A stretch of 64,000 nt of DNA from Margaritifera margaritifera (GCA_029931535.1 JAQPZY010001418.1:1206001-1270000); one strand, 5' to 3'. Positions 15,166 through 28,060 are shown, counted from the stretch's first letter. Translations and numbers: made by a program. Notes: generated from the letters alone by a model not told the origin.

Positions 15166-16031
15166 ATAATTACTGAATCCTCTGTACTCTGCTTGAAGAA
15201 ATTCATGACATTGACAAGATATAAAGTAATTTCTCAGTCAACCCCCTTCCCCCCCCCCCCGCCCACTTTGTTCATGTCCCTCTTATCTAAAATAAACAGT
15301 AATTAAAAATATTTGCAGATCACACATGGCTTTCTGCTGAAAGTTTTATATAGCTAAAATAATTTCAAATAAAGTTTGGCTGCGCCCGAGACTCGACAGG
15401 TTTCTTCGTTTCAACGCCTTGAACAAGCTTTGTACTGACCTGTAGTGACCTTTGGGATGTATCTCGATAAAGTAAACCACTCATAAACCTGTCACTGGTC
15501 ATCAAGTCTGGATGTTCTTCGTCTTCTCCGGGGCACATTGGCCTAAAAATGGGGATTGGAACTACCAACAGAGGAATCACTTCTGAAAGCTATCCTTGTT
15601 AAGAGGGCTTGGGGATTTAAAGATTTTATTAATGAAACCTTCAGATTTTAAACCTTTTTAGATTCAAATCTAATAAAAATAAAGGACATTAAATATTCAG
15701 TAACTTGGCTTTTACGGAGAATTTTAATGCATTGAAAAAATAATGCTGATTCACATCATATTTTGTCCACAATAAAGATGGGGATTTCGAATTATTTACA
15801 CTAACCCCACAAGTACTAATCAGAAACAAATATGATTGGGAAAGAAATACGATCAAATATTTATCCAAACTCACTATTTTGTTTTAGATCCATTCCGTTA
15901 GGGTCATACAACAATTATCATTGGTTTACCTTTGACACAAGCGCCCGTCTGAGATTTAATGCTTATATTCAATCATTAGACTGAAAAAACTTCTCTGTCC
16001 GTAACAGATACACAGGAATTGCGTGTACTCG

Positions 16032-16033
<2 letters not shown>
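15166..16033. other. Unassigned; includes C-rich tract
   Basis: A poly-C-rich tract lies at about 15240-15264. The rest has no recognisable gene. The minus-strand open frame at 15365-15580 has no family I know and no codon signature I would trust. Confidence 0.5.
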
Positions 16034-16083
<50 letters not shown>

Positions 16084-16120
16084 ATATATATCTATATATA
16101 TATATATATATATATTTATA
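16034..16120. repeat. (AT)n microsatellite
   Basis: AT dinucleotides with two TCTATATA interruptions. Confidence 0.97.
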
Positions 16121-16704
16121 CACATTGTAATACGCAAGGGGTCCCACTACTGAGCGAATCAAACAACACTTGAGGTCGATTTTTCCCCTATCTCCAAGGA
16201 ATTCCATACAACATCCGTTGTCAACTGAAGGGTTCTTGAACGCGCAAATTCCAAATAATTTTCGTCTAATCAATTAACAACCAAACCTTGACGAGAACCT
16301 AATTTTACACTTGCATAGTTTTTCATGCTTCACACTCGTATGACCCACCAGTATGCCTTTTCAAGCCGTAAATCGGTTCTTCATGCCATTCACCACAACA
16401 CACAATCCAAAAAGCTAATACAAAGAATTATTCCTATCTAAAATTACTAAACACGTGAAAATATCACGATAATTATTTGTCTTGCGAAATTAAGCAGGGT
16501 CCATTTTACGAAACTAATTCGAGCTACCATAAAGTCTCGTAAATACTGTGCGTTATAACGTCTGCTCCTAGTAAATGATTAATTACTCGGCTTGAGAAAT
16601 ATCTTCCCAACACCGACTCCTCATAATGAAACAAATATTCACTAAAATCTAGCAAAGCTATAAACGGAGACGTAAATAAAAATAGCATATGCTCTAGGTT
16701 AGTT

Positions 16705-16707
<3 letters not shown>
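16121..16707. other. Unassigned DNA between two (AT)n tracts
   Basis: No repeat or coding signal recognised. Confidence 0.5.

Positions 16708-16774
<67 letters not shown>
16708..16774. repeat. (AT)n microsatellite
   Basis: Pure TA dinucleotide run of about 66 bp. Confidence 0.97.
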
Positions 16775-16780
<6 letters not shown>

Positions 16781-17324
16781 ATTACATTGTAATAGTTTTA
16801 TTGTAAGCAACATGGCAACATTTGCGCAAAATAATGAAGCGATCTGTTGTCTGATTCGCTAATCTTGTTACCACAACAGTGGCTATATTTCTGAATAGAC
16901 CTTGATCAAACTTGGCAAATAGTCTTATATCATCAATCTCTTGAATGATGTTGACTAAAAGCGATATATACATACATTACTGAGGGGATCTGGTGTCTGA
17001 TTAGTTAGTCAAACTTGCCACCACGTTAGTGGCTATTATTAATATTGGCTCACATGGCTTGGATCACTAAACAAAGCACCAACCCTTCATATACCTTCTA
17101 TATACGTTATTATAGTCCCTATGTATCCGATTGGATCCAACTACAAGATTTCAAATTGAGCTCAAGTTTGGCGCATTTCTCTACTGAGAGCCCATGACGA
17201 GGTTTACCGTTATTACGCCACATAAGGTAATCATATCGTGCGTAGTCGTGCAGTTCTTTAACACAGTCATTCCAGTCTGGTATAATTAAAACTGTATTAT
17301 CTAAAAAAAATCAAAAATTGACAT
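16775..17324. other. Unassigned DNA with a weak internal repeat
   Basis: A motif GATCTG-TGTCTGATT followed by CTTG-TACCAC and AGTGGCTAT occurs near 16840-16885 and again near 16987-17034, suggesting an old ~147-bp duplication. Nothing else recognised. Confidence 0.5.
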
Positions 17325-17519
17325 AATTGGTTGGTTCTTTTTTAACGGCCATTTCAACACATTATGAGCTATATCATGTCCAGGAAATTGTAACTCAGTG
17401 CATTTCGCAAGGAAGCATCAAGGCAGTGGACCCATGGTTGTCTGAAAGGGTATTGAACCTGCGACCCTTTGATTTCATGTCCGATGCTCTACCAACTAAG
17501 CTATCGCAGGTCAATTGAG
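17325..17519 (-). mobile_element. tRNA-derived SINE
   Basis: On the minus strand a clear tRNA-like head lies at about 17510-17440: A-box TAGCTTAGTTGGTAGAGC (17503-17486) and B-box AGGTTCAATACC (about 17461-17449). It is followed by an unrelated body. The end reads GGCCGTTAAAA, then GAACCAACCAATT. Head plus GTTAAA/AACC tail fits a mollusc-type SINE of about 195 bp. It is probably inactive, since the B-box deviates by one base (TTCAATACC). Confidence 0.85.
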
Positions 17520-18189
17520 ATAAAGGCATGGCATAGTTCTCTCCCCCCTCCCCATGACAAACAGTGGAAACTATTTGCACGAAATGTACACCAGAATCAA
17601 ATCAGACAGTTATCACTGATTACATAGCTCTCCTTTACGAGCTGTTAGTAGTCTCCAAAAACCACTGTTAACATTAATTATCATGCAAAACATAAATAAT
17701 TCATACTAAAGTGATTTTAACCTACTAAATGTTTACATCTGTGACTGGTGATAAATGAGATAACAAATAAAACCAAAATCTTTATTTTATGATATCAAAG
17801 GAGAGGTACATTAAGACCAAGTGGGCGTGAGGTCGCTAACCTGGCTGACATGTGTCCAAAAGCTAAATACAAGAGGATTTTGCCAATAAATCTGGGTCAT
17901 TTGGATGCTTTCTGTAGAAATGACTTTCAGTGCTGTTGACACAAATGTTATAAGCCAATTGTTTCAAGGCATCTTCATCCATATTTTATGGCACATCAAC
18001 ATTTTTCTGATATCTGTCACAGTTGGTCAAATTTTGTTGAGCAGTTTTTGAGAAGTGGTTAAAGGAATTTCTTTATTTAGGAACATTCGATGGTGGATCG
18101 GCATCATATGACTAAAAGTGACAGGCCTTTATGTTATGAAGGTCTCTGTCAAATGCAGCTGAAATTGGTGTAGTGGAATTTTACAAATT
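17520..18189. other. Unassigned, possibly body of the dispersed repeat
   Basis: No gene or RNA recognised. May belong to the dispersed repeat that ends at 18286. Confidence 0.4.
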
Positions 18190-18286
18190 AATTATAGCAA
18201 CTGACCACCGACGACAGACGCCGAACACCGAACTCAGGACCATATCATAAGGTCACTTGGCTTTACAGGCAGGTGAGCTAAAAACC
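18190..18286 (+). repeat. Dispersed mollusc-type repeat, 3' end
   Basis: The phrases GACGACAGACGCCGAACACC, AAGGTCACTTGGC and GGTGAGCTAAAAA closely follow a repeat end that I recall as very common in bivalve genomes. The upstream stretch from about 17810 may be the same element, but I cannot fix its left edge. No coding capacity. Class not assigned. Confidence 0.5.
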
Positions 18287-18639
18287 AGAGAATTTATTTT
18301 GTGAAGTCATTGCTTATAAAATTTAATTTTCTTAAGAGGCTATTTTAATTGTACACATTCAGAAGCCAGATTTTACTGGATGGATTTCACAAGCTTTGCG
18401 TAACCTAGGAGTGATAGCCGGTGTGACCACTATAACAAATCATCCTGACCAGCTACTATGGCTGAAACCTCACATGACCTGCATATAGTCCACTCTTCTA
18501 AAACCTACTCATTCACACGTACAACGCACAGTTATTCTTTCAAGAGTAACGTGACACAATATGCAATCTATGGAAATGTTACCATTGAATAAAGATATTT
18601 ATTCTTACTTTCAGCTGCAATGATCAAAAAGGTCTTTAT

Positions 18640-18642
18640 GTA

Positions 18643-18690
<48 letters not shown>
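18640..18690 (+). repeat. (TG)n(TA)n compound microsatellite
   Basis: GT units switch to AT units at about 18665. Confidence 0.96.
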
Positions 18691-18699
18691 ATGAAAAAA

Positions 18700-20535
18700 T
18701 CTATATGGTCGTCAATTAAACACAAGTGCTTAAACTATGTTTGAGAAGCATACAATGTAGGACGTAGTGACCTCCTTATCTTGTTAGCATGTAGTACCAA
18801 GAGATTCATCCAATTCTCATGTTTCATGTCTCTAAAATGAACAATACACGTGAACTAAACATTAAACACACAATGTCAACAAAGCCTCTGAAGCATTACG
18901 TATAGGACACATAGACTTCCTTTTTGTATTAAGACTGCATTACTTAAACATATGCAATCCTTCACCACGTTGCATGGCTCTAAAGTTTCTACCTTCCCCC
19001 CTCCCCCGCAGCTTGTACCCCCCCCCCACCGATGTTAAAAACGAAAAGCATCATGGATATAATAAATGTATAAAACATACTCATTTCATTCATTGATTTA
19101 TAATTTATAACTCGATTGAAACCAAGCGGTCCCTAACATTGTCACCTTCTTCGCGTTTCAAACCTAATGGAACTTCAAACCTAACACTGCGTCCATATTT
19201 GCGTGGGAGAGTATTTGTTTTTCACACAACAGGAGTGATGTAGTTCATAGTTTTTCGTAAGCTCCGGTTAATTCCGTAAATTTCCGTAACGTTGAGATGT
19301 AAGGCATGCATCCACCCCTTCAGTGAATATGGACTCATCCAGCGAGCAGAAAATGACAGTGAGCAGGCTCCTCGTATACACTGAAAACTTCCGTTTGGTT
19401 TGAAACGCAAAGAAGATGACAACGTTAGGGACCGTTTGGTGACAATCGAGTTAGAACTTATAATACAATGAATGAAATGAGTGAGTTTGTGCATTTTTTA
19501 AAATCCTTGATGCTTTTCGTTTTTAAAACGGTAAGGGGGTACAAGCTGCCGGGAGGTTAGGCGGAAACTATAGGTAAGATAATATGAGTATAACATGTCA
19601 AAACCTATGTGGTCATAAATTAAACGCAAAATCTTAATCAAAGACAGAAAATAGTGAAATATATGTCACAGTTACCATTTCCTGTTGTACATATCACAAA
19701 CATAGATTCATATCATCGTTAAATTTCATGCCTCAAGCATGAACAGGGCCTGATAAATAAACTTCAAACACAAAATTTAACCAAAGGCAGTTAATTACAA
19801 AATATTGGCTATAAGGGACCTACTTTTGCCAAGAGAGTGTAGTTCTCATCATAATACATCTCTCACCAAGTTTCATTGTTCTAGGTAGGATATTATGTGG
19901 TGATGAGCTAAACACAAACAACTTAACCGAAGCTGGTAAAATTTGAAATGTGTACACAGTGACCTTCTTTTGTTTTAAAGTTGTGGTACTGATTGAGATG
20001 GATACACATATTTAGTTTAATGATTCTAGCATGAACCGTTCTTGAAAAATACAATTAAAACACAACATTCAACCAAAGTTAGTAAAGCTCAAAAGGTGGG
20101 CCATTGTGACTAGCTTTTGCAACGAAGGTGTGGTACTCATCAAGATGTATCCCCTCACCAAATTTAATGAATTTAACTTGAATTGTATGACATAGCATGT
20201 AAAAGGCCTAGGTCATCAGCTAAACACAAAACTGAACCTAAGCTAATACCATGTGACATTTAGGTCACAGTAGCTTTCTTCGTTGCATGGGTGCGGTACT
20301 AATTGAGATATATACAATCATCTAGTTTATTGATTCTAGCATGAACAGTGCTTGCGAAATAAACGCAAAACACACAATTTAACCAAAGTTAGTAAAGTGT
20401 GATACATGAGTCACATTGACCTACTTTTATTATGATGCATCCTCTCACCAAGTTTCATGTATAACAGTATGTATACAGAGCACAAAAAACTTGAGTAGTC
20501 ATGAGCTAAACGCAAACACTTAACCAAGAATGTAC
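18700..20535 (+). repeat. Degenerate ~290-310 bp tandem repeat
   Basis: The anchor phrase GTCATNARCTAAACRCAAA recurs near 18708, 19612, 19899, 20211 and 20499. A second anchor ATTTAACCAAAGTTAGTAAAG (as 20-mers or shorter variants) recurs half a unit later near 18860, 19770, 20060 and 20375. The unit is therefore a ~145-bp half-repeat organised as a ~300-bp dimer. Embedded phrases (GTGGTACTCATCAAGATG, TCTCACCAAGTTTCATG, GACCTACTTTT) recall repeats common in bivalve DNA. The array is interrupted by an inverted-arm element at 18979-19573. Confidence 0.75.
18979..19573. mobile_element. Foldback-type element with ~190-bp inverted arms
   Basis: The left arm, about 18979-19172, is the diverged reverse complement of 19386-19573. 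Matching blocks include GCAGCTTGTACCCCC, AAAAACGAAAAGCATCA, CTCATTTCATTCATTG, CTCGATTG, CGGTCCCTAAC, GTTGTCA-CTTCTT and GCGTTTCAAACC. The ~213-bp centre shows no coding signal. I cannot see a convincing target-site duplication, so the superfamily is open (long-TIR MITE or foldback). Confidence 0.8.
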
Positions 20536-21392
20536 TAAGGTCCCCTTGTCGCCCTCCCCAAGGGGTAGGTGTAATGAAACCAACTCCAATATGTTGCTTA
20601 GGACCTATAGGAAGAAAGAATGAGTGAAATGCAATAGGGCTGAATATCTGTATATGTTTGCATGTGTGCGGACATTGTTGTACAATAGCTCTTCTCTACT
20701 TTGTAGAAGCGAACTAAAAAGAAAGGGAAAATCAAGGGGTTCCCGTATCTGTTGGATAGACGAAATACACAAACTAGGCTGATTTCCAGGATGTTGCTCG
20801 TCGCACACAAGAAACCAGGGGAATGGTAAGCCTGGCACATACAAGTGTACATGGTCCAAACATACTTAAGCCTAGGATTTGCAATAACCAAGTATAGAGC
20901 ACATGCTCTCATTTGTCTAGTGTCACTAATGGACGATTTGTGCCGGACCTAACATCTATTCTACCTTTAAAAGCATATTATACCCAATTGAAAACTAACA
21001 CAATCATCTAACACCGTGCATGGTTACAATATGTGTAATGCCAGTTTTGTTTTTAAAACCTGTACGCCACTGTGTCATCAATATAATTTTTAGTCCTCAA
21101 TATACGGGTTTCCCTGAAACTAAGTAGGTTTAACTGGACAATCTGGGTGGATTATGGTGCTAAGACAGTCGTTTGACGTTGCTTTTAACTATTATTCATT
21201 CATTCATTTCGCTCGTTCAATCAGTTGGATTCACTGGAACCATGCCTCTTTGCTGTCAAACCACGTATTATCTCGCGAGAGGTGTAGAGTAGCGATAAAA
21301 GGGTAAGAATGGGAAAGTGGTCTATTTATCGCAGCAAAGTTCAAAGTTTTACTCTGAGATCCTGCTAACTTAAATCTTAATCGTTTTAATAA
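20536..21392. other. Unassigned DNA
   Basis: No family is recognised for the minus-strand open frames at 20598-20912. Otherwise featureless. Confidence 0.5.
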
Positions 21393-22900
21393 TCGGTTAT
21401 TTAAGAGAATGTTCATACTATATGCGGTTATTTAAGAGAATGTTCATACTAAATGATGTTATTTAAGAGAATGTTCATACTATATGCTGATATTTAAGAG
21501 AATGTTCATACTATATGCGGTTATTTAAGAGAATGTTCATACTATATGCGGTTATTTAAGAGAATTTTCATGCTATATGCGGTTATTTAAGAGAATGTTC
21601 ATGCTATATGCGGTTATTTAAGAGAATTTTCATGCTATATGCGGTTATTTAAGAGAATGTTCATACTATATGCGGTTATTTAAGAGAATGTTCATGCTAT
21701 ATGCGGTTATTTAAGAGAATGTTTATACTATATGCGGTTATTTAAGAGAATGTTCATGCTAAATGATGTTATTTAAGAGAATGTTCATACTATATGCGGT
21801 TATTTAAGAGAATGTTCATACTATATGCAGTTATGTAAGAGAATGTTCAAGCTAAATGATGTTATTTAAGAGAATTTTCATACTATATGCTGATATATAA
21901 GAGAATGTTCATGCTATATGCGGTTATTTAAGAGAATGTTCAAACTATATGATGTTATTTAAGAGAATGTTCATACTATATGATGTTATGTAAGCGAATG
22001 TTCATACTATATGCGGTTATTTAAGAGAATGTTCATGCTATATGCGGTTATTTAAGAGAATGTTCATACTATATGCGGTTATTTAAGAGAATGTTCATAC
22101 TATATGATGTTATGTAAGCGAATGTTCATGCTATATGCGGTTATTTAAGAGAATGTTCATACTATATGCGGTTATTTAAGAGAATGTTCATGCTATATGC
22201 GGTTATTTAAGAGAATGTTCATACTATATGCGGTTACTTAAGAGAATGTTCATGCTATGTGCGGTTATTTAAGAGAATGTTCATACTATATGATGTTATT
22301 TAAGAGAATGTTCATACTATATGCGGTTATTTAAGAGAATGTTCATGCTAAATGATGTTATTTAAGAGATTGTTCATACTATATGCGGTTATTTAAGAGA
22401 ATGTTCATACTATATGCTGTTATTTAAGAGAATGTTTCATACTATATGCTGTTATTTAAGAGAATGTTTCATACTATATGCTGTTGTTTAAGAGAACGTT
22501 TCATGCTATATGCTGTTATTTAAGAGAATGTTCATATTGTATGCTGTTATTTAAGAGAATGTATCATGCTATATGCTGTTATTTAAGAGAATGTTTCATT
22601 CTATATGCTGTTATTTAAGAGAATGTTCATGCTATATGCTGTTATTTAAGAGAATGTTTCATACTTTATGCTGTTATTTAAGAGAATGTTTCATACAATA
22701 TGCTGTTATTTAAGAGAATGTGTCATACTATATGCTGTTATTTAAGAGAATGTTTCATACTATATGCTGATATTTAGGAGAATGTTCACACTATATGCTG
22801 TTATTTAAGAAAATGTTCATACTATATGCTGTTATTTAAGAAAATGTTTCATACTATATGCTGATACTTAGGAGAATGTTCATACTATATGCTGTTATTT
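21393..22900 (+). repeat. 31/32-bp minisatellite, about 48 copies
   Basis: Core GTTATTTAAGAGAATGTTC followed by ATACTATATGC. The first two thirds use a 31-bp unit, mostly with GCGG before TTATTT and with ATAC or ATGC after TTC, plus occasional AAATGATG variants. From about 22415 the unit becomes 32 bp (GTTTCAT) and GCGG becomes GCTG. The array ends with eroded copies containing TTAGGAGAA. Stops occur in every frame, so it is not coding. Confidence 0.97.
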
Positions 22901-23640
22901 TTTCTTAGCTTTCTAAAATGCATTTACACTTTATAGTCGGCGCTCGTTATAACTTGCATTATCTATAATATTCGATAAAGTGAACAATATTATTTTCAGA
23001 CTTTCACTTTTAATAACTTCATCATAAATTCCGCAGCGGATAACAAATGTGTAAAACAAAAAAAAAAAAAAAAGATTCGGAAGACAGCAGTTATCAAAGA
23101 ATTATTAAAATGGGTATTGTTGTATACATTTTCAAGCCGGTACCACAATTCGTAATGTGCATGCAGTATATTTGTTTAGTGATGGCCAGTTGCGCCAACT
23201 TCCCATTCATTGTAGCGTTTGCATGTAATGTGTTTCTTATACTTTGAATTGTTTTCATTTATGCGTTATTTTATATATGGCTCACAATTATTTGCTCTTT
23301 TAGTCAATTTAAAAAAAAAATTAATCGTGTAACCATGGAGAACTTCGGAAACATTAGGGCAGGGGAGTTCACTCGGTCTAGCTGCCTGTCAGTATTTCAG
23401 CACGTTCTAATTGATATGTCAAAATGTTTTATGCAATCGCTGCTGATTCAGGTGCCAAAAGCGACAAAGACCGTGTGATTTTGTCTAAACAGCAGAACTG
23501 ATTTATCGCAGCGTCTTAATAAATTTCAAATCACCGATAAACACTGGAACGGAAATTGGCAAATAGTTATAGTAATTTATTAGACGGGATTAGAAACTTC
23601 TGAAACAGGAACGATACCGGGCCGAAGTGGTTACACAGTT
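22901..23640. other. Unassigned DNA
   Basis: Contains an A15 run near 23058. 23330-23640 is more complex in sequence and low in repeats, a possible conserved non-coding stretch, but nothing definite is visible. Confidence 0.45.
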
Positions 23641-23682
23641 AAACTGAGAACATTGAAAAGAAAGAAAGAAAGAAGAAAGAAG

Positions 23683-23706
23683 GATGGATGGATGGATGGA
23701 TGGATG

Positions 23707-23779
<73 letters not shown>

Positions 23780-23810
23780 GTAGACAGACAGATAAACAGA
23801 TAGATAGATA
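23683..23810 (+). repeat. (GATG)n(GATA)n(GACA)n compound microsatellite
   Basis: GGAT tetramers change into GATA tetramers at about 23708 and into GACA variants after about 23765. Preceded by GAAA-rich purine DNA. Confidence 0.97.
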
Positions 23811-24683
23811 ATTTAGTTTCGTTACTTCTTTGTCTAGCTCGATTAATGATTAAGAAATTTAAAAAAAAATAATTTTATACTTGAAAGCTGAAGCATCCTG
23901 TAATGAAAAGTGTTTAATATCCTTCAAAAACAATTATAATTATGTTTCACGTCTCTGGCGTGTCTGACAAGAAATAAATAAGACCTGCACAAGATTTTGC
24001 AGTGAATCAACAAAGATAAAAGAATTTAAGAGACAGACAAATAAATCAATAAATAAATAAGATCCAAACGTTTCATTAATAAATGAATAAACGAATAATT
24101 AAATAAATTGCAATATCTATAAATGTCTCCTGCGTTGTTTAATTTGTACTATACACGCTCGATTGTACGAGAAAAATCCACCCTTAAGCTAGCGTCCGCT
24201 ATCGAAGTCAAACATCTATCAGTGCAATAACTTGGCTTTTAACTTCCAATTCGTTATTTGCCCGTGTTAAAACATAATTAGTAGCGATTCATATATCACA
24301 GGCAGAGACATAACGAAAAGTGCCAGCTTTGTTATTAGATAACATTGACTTGGAAAGAAAGTAATACCACGGTTTGTCAATTTCAATTAACGTTTTAATT
24401 AAATTTAGAAGCCAAGTAGTGACTGGCCTAAAATGACTGATTTTCTACCTGCCACTGTACAAGTACTGATATGATATTTGAAATGTATGTATGTTCTATG
24501 CATAGCTGTGTATTAAGATTGAAAAGTAACTTATTTTCATGTTAACTGAACTTAAATATATATTTTCTCGTGAGCTATTGTTGGATATACATTTTTTTTG
24601 GAAAGTCGTTAATTAGAGGAAATCTATCTATCTGCACACATATCTGAACTTTTGTTAGCTCTGTCTCTTTCTTCCATCTTTTG
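23811..24683. other. Unassigned AT-rich DNA
   Basis: AAAT tetramers lie near 24040-24110. 24160-24420 is low in repeats with many ATTA/TAAT cores. No gene seen. Confidence 0.45.
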
Positions 24684-24708
24684 TATATATATATATATAT
24701 ATATATAA
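24684..24708. repeat. (AT)n microsatellite
   Basis: Short TA run. Confidence 0.95.
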
Positions 24709-24807
24709 ATTAATTAATGTTCGACGGGATCAATATTTGCTGCCAAATGATAGTTACAAAACGTTGGATGTGTTTCAATTCAAAAAAAGTTATAAATTCA
24801 CATTTTT

Positions 24808-24810
<3 letters not shown>

Positions 24811-24902
<92 letters not shown>
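24811..24902 (+). repeat. (AG)n microsatellite
   Basis: Uninterrupted GA dinucleotides for about 92 bp. They create artefactual Arg-Glu and Ser-Leu open frames on both strands. Confidence 0.99.
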
Positions 24903-24905
<3 letters not shown>

Positions 24906-25758
24906 ATCTTTGACTATTCGACAGTTTATGACTCATCCGCAGGACAAAACATACCTCCTGCATCAAGGAGCCAAAACAGTATGTAACAGATCACTTTGAG
25001 TAAAATGCATGCAATAATACCTTGTAATCGTTTTAAATATGAAGGTTAGCGCGTAGATGATCGGTTAATGATGAAAACAAAATGTGATCACAAATTATTT
25101 GATTCAGCCAAGAATGTTCGTCAGCTGCTGGGGGTGGAGTGGGGGGGGGGGGGGGTACGTCTTCCATGTTTTGCGAATGGCATCTTGCAAAGAGCATTCA
25201 TTTTATGCCTCAAATGCTTCACAATTTCGTTTTCGCGGCGTTCAGATTGATGCACCAATTTTGGTAGCACATGTATGCATTCTACTTCTGTGATACATTT
25301 AACATTAGAAATGAACTTTACTTGGTGCTTTTACATTTTGTGATGGCTAATACGGAGGCGACGACGACGACAATGATGATTATGATGACAATGACGGTGA
25401 TGTTGATGACGGCGACGAGGACAACAAAAGTGTATACTGTGAATACGATTCCAAAGGCAGTTTTTACACAAGCCTTTAGTTATATTAACCATGTTAGAAG
25501 GTCATTACACAAAAAACAAGCAGAACAATTCTGAAATCAAGAGAACAGATTATTATCGTTAATTTTGTTGTTGTTGTTGTTGTTAAATCTAATAACTGGG
25601 ACTATTCTAATTCAGGTAAACATCGAGTTAATACTTTTCATTCAAATCAGCTATCATTGCGTATAGTGAAGACCACAATTAGTGTGAGAAAACTATATTG
25701 AATATGAATGAAGTTATGAAGTTAATAACTAGATTAATTTATTCTTTTCAGTGACACG
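24903..25758. other. Unassigned, with G-run, GAC/GAT-rich patch and (GTT)n
   Basis: A G-rich tract lies at about 25127-25156, a degenerate GAY trinucleotide patch at about 25354-25425, and (GTT)n at 25565-25584. The open frame over the GAY patch is compositional, not a recognisable protein. Confidence 0.6.
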
Positions 25759-25800
25759 ATATACATACATACATACATACATACATATACATACATACAT

Positions 25801-25853
<53 letters not shown>
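25759..25853 (+). repeat. (ATAC)n(AT)n compound microsatellite
   Basis: CATA tetramers to about 25812, then TA dinucleotides. Confidence 0.97.
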
Positions 25854-25858
<5 letters not shown>

Positions 25859-26814
25859 TGAATACATGTTCTCTCATTTTGTAATAAAATAGCAAATGAT
25901 AACCTGTTAAAGTTCATGCCAAAGAATGAATTGCGTTTCACTTGTCTATTTTTTCTGTCTAATTTAGCTGATGTTCTAACTTGAAATTCAGTTGTATCTT
26001 TCAGTTGTGTCTAAATATGACGTATACAAATATGCTTCAGATGACACAGCCATACTGTGTGTTAAGAAATATGGCGACCATCTCTTGTCGTACAACCAGA
26101 ACGGTTTTCGGTCGCTAGACAGATGGGTTCCCTGTTGTTTACCGAGTACTGAGTGGAGCTTCATACGAGTGGCATTAACAAGAAAATGCTATTGTCCATC
26201 TTGTTTACTATTTTCTTGAATCAACACTTGTGGCCACTGATCTATTTCAAGCTGATAAATTAACAGTGTAAAATTAACCGGTACTTAACATTTCTTGGCC
26301 TTGAATCATTCCGTGTAAGCTCTTAACATGTGTATACAGTAATATACTTCCGCTTAATCCTACTTTGAAAAGCTTTCTTAAACTTGCCCCCAAAAATATT
26401 TAATGTAATTAGTTTGCAAAAGTAAATAAATGAATAAATATTGTCGAAATATTCAAGCCCGGGGATAAAACATGTTTCCACACGTTCCTCCTGTACCCCT
26501 TTTGCATCCACATGGAATGTGGCTTGTTTTGACAAACGGGTAATTATAGAGTTAATATAAATTGCAAAGTACATACAGAATACCAACTTATTTATTAAAG
26601 CTAAAATGAAGCGCCTAACGCCTGATTTAGTATTTATAATAACATGAAAAAATGTAAAGAGAAAACCTGGTACAAAATATTATCGTTTACCTGCCAAATA
26701 TACTCGTCAAATATAGAACTTAACCTTTCACTTTTTAGTCCTTGAAGAAACTCACAATTGTTCGTGTTGACAAGTATTGATGTCCGAGATTTGTCTTATT
26801 CTTCACTATTGATT
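25854..26814. other. Unassigned DNA
   Basis: A 75-codon plus-strand open frame at 25992-26219 has no family I recognise. Nothing else seen. Confidence 0.45.
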
Positions 26815-27245
26815 TTGTTTTTGGCGTTTTACGGCACAGCAGCACTTTGAAGAGTAAATATTGTGCCCGGGCAAGTAGAGCAAAATGCCGTGCCTTGGAC
26901 ACATCATGTCAATCAATTTGGGCCGATTCGATTGTGGCAGGCTCGCCGAGAGGGGGGTGGGGGCAGGGTGCCAATTGGCCAGAGGCAACTCAGTTATAAA
27001 ATTATCTTTGCAGTAAATATTAAAATTTGTTCCTTGCAAGAGTGTAAGTTATGCTAGATTATTACAGGTTTTATATACAAAACTGCAAACAGGTTTTATA
27101 TACAAATATTAAACTAGTATTGGGGCCCTTGATTGCTCTGCCCAGGGGTCCAGAATTTCTGTCGGCGGGCCTGGATGGTGGGAATCAAACCTGAACACTT
27201 TTGGTCATGAGTCTAACGCCAAAATCATTGAGCCACTAGGGCTCT
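26815..27245 (-). mobile_element. tRNA-derived SINE (Met-like head)
   Basis: On the minus strand the tRNA-like head begins near 27245. A-box-like TAGTGGCTCAATGATTTTGG is followed by GACTCATGACC (CAT at the anticodon position), and the B-box CAGGTTTGATTCCC lies at about 27194-27181. The far end reads GCCGTAAAACGCCAAAAAC near 26830-26815, the style of mollusc SINE 3' ends. The middle carries a small direct duplication (ACAGGTTTTATATACAAA at about 27064 and 27090) and G-rich DNA near 26950, so an insertion or two adjacent fragments is possible. Confidence 0.65.
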
Positions 27246-27802
27246 CTTCATTAATGAGATCGTCATATCGTCATATCTAAACGTTATTACATCTGAGAGA
27301 AAAATGGAAAATATTACTGTTGAATGCCTGACTTCATAGAGACAATACACTTGGTCAGTTAAAACAGTTTTTCAGTAAGTTGTATTATATTACATGGACT
27401 CGTTAAGTTGAATATATTAAGTATAAACTATCTCAAACAATAATAGTTTTTGGCATAAATTTGAAAATAGCACAAATGTTAAAAAGTACTAAACTTGAGG
27501 TCAGTCACTTCACGCTTCTAAATATTTAATCGTGTTGAGTTAACAAGGCTTGCATTTGACTCTAATCACATGCAAATTACTGAACGTCACAGCGTCAGAC
27601 TAAACAAAAATAGGACCGACCTGCAATTTTTATGAAATCCGGAAACCAAAAATGAGTGAGTTGAGAAATAAAATAGGGCACGAATAGAAAGCTTATCGAG
27701 TCTACTTTCGCATAATGGTAAGTGACAGTTACACTTCAGTTCCTTCAATGCGACTGGTAGGTAGTGTAGTTTACCAGTTGTGAAGTTCTATCCTTTTTCT
27801 AC
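27246..27802. other. Unassigned DNA
   Basis: No feature recognised. Confidence 0.5.
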
Positions 27803-28060
27803 TATTTAGAGTATGATATATCTAGTTACATGTGTATTTAGAGTATGATATATCTAATTACATGTCTATTTAAAGTATGCTATATCTAGTTACATGTCTA
27901 TTAGAGTATGATATATCGAGTTACATGTCTATTTAGAGTATGATATATCTAATTACTTGGCTATTTAGAGTATGATATATCTAATTACTTGGCTATTTAG
28001 AGTATGATATATCTAATTACTTGGCTATTTAGAGTATGATATATCTAGTTACATGTCTAC
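27803..28060 (+). repeat. 32-bp minisatellite, ~8 copies
   Basis: Core TATTTAGAGTATGATATATC, then TARTTAC, then ATGTC or TTGGC. A block of three TTGGC copies lies in the right half. Confidence 0.96.

Noticed and set aside
21393..22900. CRISPR array
   Set aside because: Units are contiguous 31/32-bp tandem repeats without unique spacers, in eukaryotic-looking DNA.
24717..24986. Arg-Glu repeat open frame and its antisense Ser-Leu frame
   Set aside because: Pure translation of an (AG)n microsatellite.
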